Shown: positions 1-6,772, counted from the first letter of the stretch. The stretch: 7,252 bases of DNA from Nitrososphaerota archaeon (GCA_028867395.1 JAGWGO010000073.1:1-7252), one strand, 5' to 3'. The notes: generated from the sequence alone by a model not told the origin. Numbers and translations: made by a program.

Positions 1-1733
1 GTCCGGTAGTAATCGCTAGTGGACTTGAGGGTGCCCAAATGTTCGATGTCGTCCGTATAGGCGATATGGGCCTCGTAGGAGAGATAATCAGACTGGAAGG
101 AAACAAGGCAACAGTTCAGGTTTATGAAGATACCACAGGCCTGCGCCCAGGAGAGAAGGTGACTAACACAAAAAGACCGCTCTCGATGCAGCTAGGTCCA
201 GGACTGCTCACTTCAATTTATGACGGAATTCAAAGACCGCTTGATGTTCTAAGGGAACAGAGTGGTGACTTTATCAGCAGAGGCAAAGTAATCCCTGCAC
301 TTGATCAAACCAAGAAATGGGACTTTGTTCCATTAAAGAAAAAGGGAGACCATGTATCCCCAGGCGAAATAATTGGCGAGGTACAAGAGACTCCACTTAT
401 CATGCACAAAATCATGGTCCCACACAATGTGGAGGGCCAGCTGTCTGAGATCTCTGAAGGCAAGTTTACAGTAAATGACATTGTTGCAACAGTACAAAAT
501 GGCGTAAAGACAGACATTGGCCTTTCAAGCTGGTGGACTGTAAGAACTCCAAGACCAGTTCTTAGAAAACTTGCTCCAGAGGAGCCACTTCTCACTGGAC
601 AAAGAGTGCTTGATACATTCTTCCCAGTTGCAAAGGGCGGAACTGCTGCAATCCCAGGTCCATTTGGAAGCGGAAAGACTGTAACTCAGCAACAACTTGC
701 CAAGTGGGCCGACAGTAACGTCATAGTCTATGTAGGCTGTGGTGAGAGAGGAAACGAAATGACTGAGGTACTTTCAACATTCCCAAAACTTGAGGATCCA
801 AAATCCAAGAGACCATTGATGGAGCGTACAATCCTTGTGGCTAATACTTCTAACATGCCTGTAGCAGCAAGAGAGGCAAGCATTTACACCGGAATCACGA
901 TGGGTGAGTACTATCGTGACATGGGATATGGTGTTGCATTGATGGCAGACAGTACCTCCAGATGGGCAGAAGCGTTAAGAGAAATTTCTGGTAGACTAGA
1001 AGAGATGCCAGGTGAAGAGGGATATCCAGCTTATCTTGGTAGAAGACTTGCAGAATTTTATGAAAGGGGAGGAAAAGCAATTGTCATCTCTCCTGAGGAA
1101 CGTGTCGGTTCACTTACTCTTGTAGGTGCAGTATCTCCTCCTGGTGGAGACTTTTCAGAACCGGTATCACAAAACACACTCAGAGTAACCAGAGTATTCT
1201 GGGCACTTGATGCAAGCTTGGCGTCAAGAAGACACTTCCCATCGATTAACTGGCTTACTAGCTATTCATTGTATGCAGACGGCATGGGCGACTGGTACAA
1301 GAAAAATGTCGCCGCTGAATGGATTGCACTACGAAAGGAAGCCCTTGAAATCTTGCAGAGAGAATCAGAGTTGCAGGAAATTGTTCAGCTTGTTGGATAC
1401 GATGCATTGCCTGAACCAGAAAAAGGAGTCCTTGACACTGCACGCTCAATCCGAGAAGACTATCTGCAGCAAAGTGCATATGATGACGTTGATACATACA
1501 CATCGATAAGAAAACAATTCCTCATGCTTGCTGCAATCATAGAGTTTGGAAAGATGGAGGCAGAGGCAATCAAGAAGGGAGTCTCATCCTCAAAGGTAGG
1601 CGCATTAGAATCAAGAAAAATGATATCAAAGATAAAGTGGACAAAGGAGGACCAGGTGGAACAACTGGTCAAAGACTTTCAGAATAAGATGCAGCAAGAG
1701 TTTAACAATTTGTTAGTGGAGGTTACGCACTAG
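1..1733 (+). CDS. atpA: A-type ATP synthase catalytic subunit A (5' partial)
   Basis: This is the nucleotide-hydrolysing/synthesising subunit of the soluble A1 head, alternating with AtpB in the A3B3 hexamer. The frame is open from base 3 and the first visible residues read PVVIASGLEGAQM, which is the conserved N-terminal beta-barrel strand. The ATG at base 39 is therefore internal, and the true start lies roughly a dozen or more codons before the window. Numbering from base 3, 576 residues are visible. They include the bulge ('non-homologous') insertion typical of A subunits at about 90-170, the P-loop GPFGSGKT at 219-226, the catalytic glutamate E248 in GCGERGNE, and the Walker B aspartate D316 in LMADSTSRW. 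The P-loop carries no intein, although inteins are known there in other archaeal and yeast A subunits. The stop codon directly abuts the atpB start, so the two are almost certainly cotranscribed. Identity is secure from family motifs. Confidence 0.98.
   Translation, partial: PVVIASGLEGAQMFDVVRIGDMGLVGEIIRLEGNKATVQVYEDTTGLRPGEKVTNTKRPLSMQLGPGLLTSIYDGIQRPLDVLREQSGDFISRGKVIPALDQTKKWDFVPLKKKGDHVSPGEIIGEVQETPLIMHKIMVPHNVEGQLSEISEGKFTVNDIVATVQNGVKTDIGLSSWWTVRTPRPVLRKLAPEEPLLTGQRVLDTFFPVAKGGTAAIPGPFGSGKTVTQQQLAKWADSNVIVYVGCGERGNEMTEVLSTFPKLEDPKSKRPLMERTILVANTSNMPVAAREASIYTGITMGEYYRDMGYGVALMADSTSRWAEALREISGRLEEMPGEEGYPAYLGRRLAEFYERGGKAIVISPEERVGSLTLVGAVSPPGGDFSEPVSQNTLRVTRVFWALDASLASRRHFPSINWLTSYSLYADGMGDWYKKNVAAEWIALRKEALEILQRESELQEIVQLVGYDALPEPEKGVLDTARSIREDYLQQSAYDDVDTYTSIRKQFLMLAAIIEFGKMEAEAIKKGVSSSKVGALESRKMISKIKWTKEDQVEQLVKDFQNKMQQEFNNLLVEVTH
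1718..1723 (+). promoter_or_regulatory. Shine-Dalgarno site for atpB
   Basis: GGAGGT lies inside the end of atpA, ten bases before the atpB ATG. It is complementary to the conserved archaeal 16S rRNA 3' end and supports reinitiation after the atpA stop. Confidence 0.7.
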
Positions 1734-3125
1734 ATGTCCACCATATCATACAAGACAATTGACAAGATTGCAGGTCCGCTGATGTTTGTACAAGGAGTAG
1801 ACAATGCATCTTATGGTGAAATGGTAGAGATAAAACTGGTAAACGGCGAGAGAAGACAGGGTCAGGTTCTTGACACAAGACAGGGTCTTGCGGTGGTTCA
1901 GGTCTTCGGTCCAACACTGGGACTGAACACCAGCGGAACCTCAGTGAAATTCCTTGGAGAAACTGCACAACTTGCAGTATCTGACGACATGCTTGGCAGA
2001 GTCTTTGATGGGCTTGGAAATCCACGAGATAATGGTCCCAAGATAGTATCAAAGCACAAGGTAGACTTGGTGGGTTCTGGTATCAATCCATACTCTAGAG
2101 AGGAACCATCTGAATTCATCCAGACTGGCATGTCAAACATTGATGCAATGAATACACTTGTAAGAGGACAAAAACTTCCAGTCTTTTCCGGTGCAGGTCT
2201 TCCTCATAACTTGCTTGCAGCACAAATTGCAAGACAGGCAAAGGTGCTTAACACATCTGAAAACTTTTCAGTAGTATTTGCAGCAATGGGAATTACAAGC
2301 GAAGAGGCAAACTTTTTCGTAAAACAATTTGAGGAAAGCGGAGCACTTGGCAGAACCTCGCTCTTCCTAAATCTATCATCAGATCCATCAATGGAGCGTT
2401 TGCTTACTCCAAGACTTGCACTGACCACTGCAGAATATCTTGCGTATGAAAGAGATATGCATGTACTTGTAATCATGACCGACATGACAAACTATTGCGA
2501 GGCATTAAGAGAAATTTCAGCCGCAAGAGAAGAGGTTCCTGGAAGAAGAGGTTATCCAGGTTACATGTATACCGACTTGGCTTCACTTTATGAAAGAGCA
2601 GGCAAGATAAAGGGCAGAAATGGTTCCGTAACACAGATTCCAATCCTAACCATGCCAGCAGACGATATCACTCACCCAATTCCTGACCTTACAGGATACA
2701 TCACAGAGGGACAGATTGTCATGAGCAGAGACCTTCACAGGGGAGACATACATCCACCAGTAGACGTGCTAACAAGCCTTTCACGTTTGATGAACCAAGG
2801 TATCGGAAAGGGAAGAACAAGAGAAGACCACAGAAGCCTTGCAGACCAACTCTATTCCACTTATGCACAAGGAAAAGATGCAAGAGCACTTGCAGCCATT
2901 GTAGGCGAAGAAGCTCTTAGCGACCTTGACAGAAAGTTCCTAAAGGTTGCCAACAGCTTTGAGAGAAAGTTTGTCAATCAGGGAATGGACGAGAACAGAT
3001 CAATTGAGCAGACTCTAGATATCGGATGGGAACTGCTAAGCGAACTATCAGACTCTGAGTTAAACCGCATCAAGCCTGAATTCATTGAAAAATACAGAAA
3101 GAGGACCAGCCCAGGTGGAAAGTAG
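1734..3125 (+). CDS. atpB: A-type ATP synthase subunit B (non-catalytic)
   Basis: AtpB alternates with AtpA in the A1 hexamer and contributes to each catalytic interface. The 463 residues match the usual family length. The place of a P-loop is taken by FSGAGLPHN (151-159), which lacks the GKT lysine, as expected for the non-catalytic B chain. D250 lies in IMTDMTNYCEALREIS, the B-type version of Walker B. R351 in SLSRLM is the arginine-finger position that reaches into the neighbouring A-subunit site. The N-terminal beta barrel occupies about 1-75 and the C-terminal helical domain follows about 370. The ATG follows the atpA stop with no spacer (TAGATG), and a strong GGAGGT at 1718-1723 lies ten bases before it, which fixes the start and suggests coupled translation. 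I see no truncation or composition break. Confidence 0.98.
   Translation: MSTISYKTIDKIAGPLMFVQGVDNASYGEMVEIKLVNGERRQGQVLDTRQGLAVVQVFGPTLGLNTSGTSVKFLGETAQLAVSDDMLGRVFDGLGNPRDNGPKIVSKHKVDLVGSGINPYSREEPSEFIQTGMSNIDAMNTLVRGQKLPVFSGAGLPHNLLAAQIARQAKVLNTSENFSVVFAAMGITSEEANFFVKQFEESGALGRTSLFLNLSSDPSMERLLTPRLALTTAEYLAYERDMHVLVIMTDMTNYCEALREISAAREEVPGRRGYPGYMYTDLASLYERAGKIKGRNGSVTQIPILTMPADDITHPIPDLTGYITEGQIVMSRDLHRGDIHPPVDVLTSLSRLMNQGIGKGRTREDHRSLADQLYSTYAQGKDARALAAIVGEEALSDLDRKFLKVANSFERKFVNQGMDENRSIEQTLDIGWELLSELSDSELNRIKPEFIEKYRKRTSPGGK
3113..3119 (+). promoter_or_regulatory. Shine-Dalgarno site deciding the TTG start of atpD
   Basis: AGGTGGA lies at the end of atpB, eight bases before TTG 3128. 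It supports TTG as the start codon; no in-frame ATG occurs early enough to keep the conserved N-terminal helix. Confidence 0.6.
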
Positions 3126-3127
3126 AG

Positions 3128-3796
3128 TTGCCGTCAGTACTTAACATCAGACCAACTCGACTTGAATACATTCGTACAAAAAAAAGAATAAAGATAGCAC
3201 AAAAGGGGCTAAAGCTGCTCAAGCTGAAAAGGCAGGCATTGATTCTAGAATTTTTCAATACAAGCAAGACTGCTGCATCTCTTAGAACAGCTCTACAAGC
3301 GGAGATCATCAAGGGATATCAGAGCATAAAGATGGCAGAGATGCTAGCAGGCTCGATGAGATTAGAAAACGAGGCAATGAAGATCCCACAACTAAACAAA
3401 CTACAGATTACCTCAAAAAATGTAATGGGAGTGAAAATCCCAAAGATTGGAGGCGGCCAAAGCGAACATGCATTGGTAGAACACCTACTTGAACTGCCTC
3501 CATCAATTAACGAGGCAATAAAGGCATTCCAGAATGTGCACAAGATGGTACTTGAAGTAGCAGAAAAGGAGACAGCTCTGCGCAAGCTTTTGCTTGAAAT
3601 TGAAAAAACAAAACGAAAATCAAACGCAATAGAAAACGTATTCATACCAAGATTGCAGGCTGCAGTGAAATTCATTACATTTAGGTTGGACGAGATGGAA
3701 CGAGATACCTTCATCATGCTAAAGACGGTCAAGAGAAAGATGGGAGAAAGAGAACAAGAAGCAGCACTAAAAAAGGAGAAGGAGATAGTTGCCTAG
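3128..3796 (+). CDS. atpD: A-type ATP synthase central-stalk subunit D
   Basis: AtpD is the rotor shaft inside the A3B3 hexamer, functionally equivalent to the F-type gamma subunit, and transmits torque between head and membrane ring. The predicted 222 residues are close to the family norm of about 210. The N-terminus reads RPTRLEYIRTKKRIKIAQKG and continues into a long amphipathic helix. The middle (about 90-115) is a short glycine-rich segment, GVKIPKIGGG. The C-terminal helix holds NAIENVFIPRLQ (about 166-177), a well-conserved D-family segment, and ends in a charged tail. The start is TTG: the only earlier signal is AGGTGG at 3113-3118, and the first in-frame ATG would remove the conserved N-terminal helix. 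It begins two bases after the atpB stop. Its last codons overlap the small gene at 3789. Confidence 0.95.
   Translation: MPSVLNIRPTRLEYIRTKKRIKIAQKGLKLLKLKRQALILEFFNTSKTAASLRTALQAEIIKGYQSIKMAEMLAGSMRLENEAMKIPQLNKLQITSKNVMGVKIPKIGGGQSEHALVEHLLELPPSINEAIKAFQNVHKMVLEVAEKETALRKLLLEIEKTKRKSNAIENVFIPRLQAAVKFITFRLDEMERDTFIMLKTVKRKMGEREQEAALKKEKEIVA
3775..3784 (+). promoter_or_regulatory. Shine-Dalgarno-like site for the 41-residue gene
   Basis: GGAGAAGGAG lies within the last codons of atpD, with its two GGAG cores 10 and 4 bases before TTG 3789. It is the main reason for preferring this start over ATG 3828. Part of it also simply encodes the Lys/Glu-rich AtpD tail, so the signal is not independent proof. 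Confidence 0.5.
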
Positions 3797-3914
3797 CTTT
3801 AAGAACGAGCAGCAGAAAAAGCTCTACATGATAATGAGAGCTTTCAAGTTTGGAAATATCTTTGGCACAGTTGCTCTAGTGCTTTATGCTGGGAGGCATT
3901 TCCTAGGAGTTTAA
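3789..3914 (+). CDS. 41-residue single-pass membrane microprotein in the ATP synthase operon, function unknown
   Basis: I do not recognise a named family. The frame runs from TTG 3789 to TAA 3912-3914. It overlaps the last 8 bases of atpD and stops one base before the atpH ATG. Its existence rests on three points: the sequence would otherwise be a 119-base gap in a cluster where every other gap is 0-3 bases, a purine-rich GGAGAAGGAG (3775-3784) precedes the TTG, and the product is protein-like. Residues 1-20 are polar and basic (NEQQKK, then MIMRAFK). Residues about 21-39 are hydrophobic with a GxxxG pair (G22, G26), followed by GRHFLGV at the C-terminus, so a single transmembrane helix with a cytoplasmic N-terminus is likely. 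By position between rotor subunit D and stator subunit H it may be an ATP synthase accessory or assembly protein, which is inference. ATG 3828 is an alternative start but has no Shine-Dalgarno site. Confidence 0.72.
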   Translation: MPSFKNEQQKKLYMIMRAFKFGNIFGTVALVLYAGRHFLGV

Positions 3915-3915
3915 A

Positions 3916-4239
3916 ATGTCAACTGCAGAAAAATATGTTCACTCGCTAAAGCAGATAAAAGAAGCAGAGGACAGGATTAAATCGCAAATAGAGGAACACA
4001 AGAAAAAAGTTTCAGAGGAATTTAGAAATTTTGAGATCTATGTAACTAAAACAATTGCAGAGACTCGAGCAAGCGGGGAAAAACTAGTAGAATCAAGCAC
4101 AGAGCAATCAAGAAAAAAAGCTTCGGCAGAAACTGAAAAGATAATCAGCGAGGCTGAAGCCAAGTCAAAGACAGTGTCTGCAAGAGTAGATGCACAGACT
4201 GTACAAGAGATAATTGGCAACTTGTTAAAAGAGGTATAG
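3916..4239 (+). CDS. atpH: A-type ATP synthase peripheral-stalk subunit H
   Basis: The 107-residue product is almost entirely charged, alanine-rich helix with no membrane segment and no cysteine. This fits the H (AhaH) subunit, which pairs with subunit E as a long coiled coil forming the peripheral stalk that holds the A1 head against the membrane stator. Length matches the usual 100-110 residues. Visible elements are an N-terminal heptad/hendecad-like region (about 5-45, KQIKEAEDRIKSQIEEHKKK), a middle rich in Lys/Glu/Ser/Ala (about 60-95), and a hydrophobic C-terminal cap VQEIIGNLLKEV of the kind that packs with subunit E at the head. Start ATG 3916 has GGAG at 3906-3909. It is directly followed by atpI. 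Low-complexity coiled coils are hard to name by sequence alone, so the name rests partly on position next to I, as in euryarchaeal H-I operons. Confidence 0.85.
   Translation: MSTAEKYVHSLKQIKEAEDRIKSQIEEHKKKVSEEFRNFEIYVTKTIAETRASGEKLVESSTEQSRKKASAETEKIISEAEAKSKTVSARVDAQTVQEIIGNLLKEV
4231..4235 (+). promoter_or_regulatory. Shine-Dalgarno site deciding the TTG start of atpI
   Basis: GAGGT at the end of atpH lies seven bases before TTG 4243. The competing ATG at 4264 would have this site 28 bases away, outside useful range, so TTG is preferred. Confidence 0.6.
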
Positions 4240-4242
4240 AAT

Positions 4243-6258
4243 TTGGTTCTAAAACCTGTACCAATGGCACGCATTGCCGTGCTAGGACTGCGAAATGAAA
4301 GGCAGACCGTGGTCTCAATCCTTCATGACCTAAACGCAGTGCAACTCGAACCTCTCTCAAAAGATGTTGCATCTCTGATGAGAAACGAGAGAGAGGACGG
4401 TGAATACAGGCAAGTCTCAGACCAGCTACTAAGGATGAAATCCCTGAAGGCAGTCCTGCCCCCAGCGCAAGTTACCCAGTGTCAGAGGTTTGGCTCTGTA
4501 GACCAGCTCTTGGAAAAGGCAAGAGCAATTGATATTGATTCCAAGGTTGCATCACTTGAAAGAGAAAAGGAGAGTCTTCTTACACAGCTAAAAGAGTCCG
4601 AGAACCACGCTAAACTGGTTGAAGAGTTTTCATTCTTTCCAGAAGATTTTAATGTGCTACAACTTTCGTCGGCACACTCTTACTTTGGTAGAATAGACCC
4701 AAAGAACTTTGCTGGCTTTAAACAGGCACTTGATGTAAACAGCCAAGACGCATTTCTTTATTCAAGGGAAGGAAAAGATGCTACACAGCTCATACTTGTT
4801 ACTTTTCCAAACTTTCCCCCGCATGCATTATCTACATTGGTCCAGGAATACAACATAAAACTAGAAGCCGTTCCAAAGCTAAAAGGCAAGGCAGCAGAAC
4901 TTGGACAGAGCCTAAAGAACAAGCAAAGCGAGATCAATCAGAAGATATCCGATATCGACAGACAACTATCAGAGATCTCAAGCAAACACTATGTGGATAT
5001 TGCATGCATTGAAGAGCAGCTAGAAATTGAGAACAAAAAACTTGAGGTGGTGGACAATCTAGGAGTCACTTCGGACTCATTTGCGTTAGAGGGATGGATT
5101 CCAAAACCAAAGGTAGACCAGCTAAAGGCTAGCTTTGATAGCCATACCAAAGGAACGATGCTTTTTGTGCTTGAAACTGACGAAAATCCCCCAACCATGT
5201 TTGATAATCCAAAAAGGTACAAACTCTTTGAGGCCTTCATACGATTCTATTCTTTGCCTTCAGGAAAAGAATTTGACCCCACGCTAATCTTTGGAACTTT
5301 CTTTCCAATATTTTACGGATTGATGATAGGTGACTTTGGATACGGACTTGTGATATTATTGGTATCAAGATGGGTAATTCGAAGAGTAGAGGGAGGAAAG
5401 AAGAACTTTAACATCATGCCAACTCCATTGCGCAAGTTTGCGTTAACCATACTCAAGCCACGGCAAATGGTAAAACTGGCAAAGGCCATGACACCTGGCG
5501 CAATCATTGCAATGGGATTGGGATTCGTGTTCAACCTGTACTTTGGATTCCACCCTAACGTATACCTGTTTAGCTATCTCAATTCGGCATTTGGACTGCA
5601 CCTGCCAGCAAGCGGCGCGTTCTTTGATCCTATTATTGGACTGAGAAAACTGTTGCTTATTGCTGGATACATTGGACTTGGAATGGTAACATTTGGACTG
5701 GTTCTTGGCATCCTCAATACCATAAGGGAAGGAGAGAAGAAGCACGCAATAGGAAAGGTAGGCTGGATACTCTTTGGATGGGGTGTTGTCTTGACCGGCC
5801 TTGCTCTATTGCATCACCAACACGTCAATCCAGTTCACCACGTGCAAGGAGTTGGCTATGTCGGCCTCATGCTTGCTGGAATTGGCCTCATGTTCTACGG
5901 CGAGGGCGTAAGGGCAATCATGGAGCTGCCATCAATCGTAAGCCACATTCTGTCATATACCAGACTTGTAGGAATTTTACTTGCATCAGTAATTCTTGCT
6001 GATGTGATTGACTTTATCTTCATCAAGACTCTGCATCACTCTATACCATTCATAATACTTGGAACCATGATAATATTCATCGGGCACATATTCAATATCA
6101 TAATTGGTGTGTTTGAACCAGGCATTCAGGGAGCTAGGTTGATTTACGTGGAATTTTTCTCCAAGTTCTATCACGGCAACGGAAGGCCATTCCGACCATT
6201 TGGTTCTTCAAGAAGATACACATACGAGCAGTATGAGCTAAAGGCCAAGGAAAAATAG
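4243..6258 (+). CDS. atpI: A-type ATP synthase membrane stator subunit I (a-subunit)
   Basis: AtpI forms the two proton half-channels beside the proteolipid ring and anchors the peripheral stalks. The 671 residues match the family (about 620-700). Residues 1-340 are a soluble cytoplasmic domain with a long coiled-coil hairpin (about 95-130 and 210-270). The membrane domain starts with TFFPIFYGLMIGDFGYG (352-368), the signature TM1-TM2 hairpin. Further helices lie at about 418-436, 468-491, 505-523, 536-552, 562-592 and 600-640. R574 in SYTRLVGILLAS and R632 in GARLIYVEFF sit at the two essential arginine positions of V/A-type a-subunits. The predicted external loop between TM5 and TM6 is histidine-rich (HHQHVNPVHH, 524-533). 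Start is TTG 4243, with GAGGT seven bases before it. ATG 4264 (seven codons in) is the alternative but lacks such a site. The gene begins three bases after atpH and converges on pyrI. Confidence 0.96.
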   Translation: MVLKPVPMARIAVLGLRNERQTVVSILHDLNAVQLEPLSKDVASLMRNEREDGEYRQVSDQLLRMKSLKAVLPPAQVTQCQRFGSVDQLLEKARAIDIDSKVASLEREKESLLTQLKESENHAKLVEEFSFFPEDFNVLQLSSAHSYFGRIDPKNFAGFKQALDVNSQDAFLYSREGKDATQLILVTFPNFPPHALSTLVQEYNIKLEAVPKLKGKAAELGQSLKNKQSEINQKISDIDRQLSEISSKHYVDIACIEEQLEIENKKLEVVDNLGVTSDSFALEGWIPKPKVDQLKASFDSHTKGTMLFVLETDENPPTMFDNPKRYKLFEAFIRFYSLPSGKEFDPTLIFGTFFPIFYGLMIGDFGYGLVILLVSRWVIRRVEGGKKNFNIMPTPLRKFALTILKPRQMVKLAKAMTPGAIIAMGLGFVFNLYFGFHPNVYLFSYLNSAFGLHLPASGAFFDPIIGLRKLLLIAGYIGLGMVTFGLVLGILNTIREGEKKHAIGKVGWILFGWGVVLTGLALLHHQHVNPVHHVQGVGYVGLMLAGIGLMFYGEGVRAIMELPSIVSHILSYTRLVGILLASVILADVIDFIFIKTLHHSIPFIILGTMIIFIGHIFNIIIGVFEPGIQGARLIYVEFFSKFYHGNGRPFRPFGSSRRYTYEQYELKAKEK

Positions 6259-6282
6259 CTTTTCTAAATCAATAATACTTTA
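6245..6282. terminator. Possible T-rich terminators between convergent atpI and pyrI
   Basis: The two stop codons are only 10 bases apart. On the plus strand GCTTTTCTAA directly follows the atpI stop. On the minus strand TATTTTTCC lies just beyond the pyrI stop, inside the end of atpI. Archaeal termination commonly uses short T runs without a hairpin, so both are plausible, but the runs are short (4 and 5 T) and I see no stem-loop. Confidence 0.25.
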
Positions 6283-6730
6283 GCTCGTTTACATCCAAAA
6301 TTCTGGTGCAGAACCTGCATCTTAGAACAAGTCCAGTCTTGTCAACCACATCCATCACTGGGTCTATGTCCTCATCGCTGTTTGATATGCAGTCAGGATT
6401 TGAGCAACGAAATATTCTCTCTATCTCATTTGGTAATGTAACACGCCTTTTTTCGACGAGCTTGTATTCTTTGATTATGTTGACAGTTGCCTTTGGTGCA
6501 ATCAATGCAAGCTTGTTGGTGTCAGAGTCCTGCAGAAACCTGTTTTCTACCTTTATGATGTCCTTTTTTGCAACTTTTGAGCTTGGTACATTGAGCGCTA
6601 TTGTGATCACGTTTCCGTCCTTTCCATCTATGCCAAGCGCACTGAGAACTTTGAGTCCCTTGCCTGCTTCAATGTGATCAATGACAGTACCGTTTTTTAT
6701 CTTTCGAACTATTAGGTCCGACTCTGACAT
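6269..6730 (-). CDS. pyrI: Aspartate carbamoyltransferase regulatory chain
   Basis: PyrI dimers bind nucleotide effectors and, through a C-terminal zinc domain, hold the PyrB trimers together in the aspartate transcarbamoylase holoenzyme (pyrimidine synthesis, cytosol). The product from ATG 6730 is 153 residues, the same length as the E. coli chain. The N-terminal allosteric domain begins MSESDLIVRKIKNGTVIDHI and contains GKGLKVLS and ITIALNVPS. The zinc ligands are C109, C114, C138 and C141 (CSNPDC and CRFC), at the same numbers as in E. coli. The linker reads IFRCSNPDCISN, also family-typical. The frame stays open upstream to an ATG at 6850, but that 40-residue extension runs through the promoter and opposite the start of pyrB and has no PyrI homology. 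There is no Shine-Dalgarno site before ATG 6730; with the TATA box 30 bases away, a leaderless mRNA is likely. Confidence 0.96.
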   Translation of the reverse strand: MSESDLIVRKIKNGTVIDHIEAGKGLKVLSALGIDGKDGNVITIALNVPSSKVAKKDIIKVENRFLQDSDTNKLALIAPKATVNIIKEYKLVEKRRVTLPNEIERIFRCSNPDCISNSDEDIDPVMDVVDKTGLVLRCRFCTRILDVNELKYY

Positions 6731-6732
6731 TG

Positions 6733-6743
6733 GAATAGTTTTT
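6733..6743 (+). promoter_or_regulatory. Weak candidate TATA element for pyrB
   Basis: GAATAGTTTTT is the only AT-rich stretch on the plus strand at a workable distance from the pyrB ATG (centre about 35 bases upstream, giving a leader of roughly 8 bases or less). The match to an archaeal TATA consensus is poor. It is listed because no Shine-Dalgarno site precedes pyrB and a promoter must lie within or near these 42 bases. Confidence 0.2.
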
Positions 6744-6747
6744 GTAC

Positions 6748-6765
6748 CACTACTATATAACAGTG
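6748..6765. repeat. 18-bp imperfect palindrome centred on the TATA box of the pyrI-pyrB spacer
   Basis: CACT at 6748-6751 and AGTG at 6762-6765 are inverted repeats placed symmetrically around TATATA (6754-6759), with two unmatched bases on each side. Fourteen of 18 positions are symmetric, six of them from TATATA itself. It could be an operator for a dimeric repressor blocking TBP or simply chance. Confidence 0.35.
6753..6760 (-). promoter_or_regulatory. TATA box of pyrI promoter (leaderless type)
   Basis: On the minus strand the spacer reads TTATATAG beginning 30 bases before the A of the pyrI ATG and ending 23 bases before it. This is the standard archaeal distance from TATA box to transcription start if transcription begins at or beside the ATG. 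The lack of any Shine-Dalgarno site before pyrI agrees. For pyrB the same box is too close (centre about 16 bases before its ATG) to give a transcript that includes the start codon. Confidence 0.55.
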
Positions 6766-6772
6766 AACTACG

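Noticed and set aside
39..41. ATG at base 39 as the atpA start
   Set aside because: The same frame is open upstream to the window edge and encodes PVVIASGLEGAQ, the conserved N-terminal strand of A subunits, so this Met is internal and the gene is truncated by the window.
657..680. Possible intein insertion at the AtpA P-loop, a known intein site
   Set aside because: GPFGSGKT is uninterrupted and the protein has normal length, so no intein is present.
1898..2140. Small minus-strand frames within atpA, atpB and atpI
   Set aside because: All are contained opposite well-supported coding regions and lack start signals or recognisable domains.
3319..3732. 137-residue open frame on the minus strand inside atpD
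   Set aside because: It is fully contained opposite atpD, rich in Ser/Phe/Ile as complements of Lys/Glu codons are, and no family is recognisable.
3828..3914. Shorter version of the microprotein starting at ATG 3828
   Set aside because: It has no Shine-Dalgarno site, whereas TTG 3789 has one and fits the overlapping gene style of the cluster. It cannot be excluded without protein data.
6306..6677. 123-residue open frame on the plus strand antisense to pyrI
   Set aside because: The composition is serine/leucine-rich as expected for the complement of a Lys/Glu/Asp-rich gene, and I see no recognisable motif or start signal. It is a shadow of pyrI.
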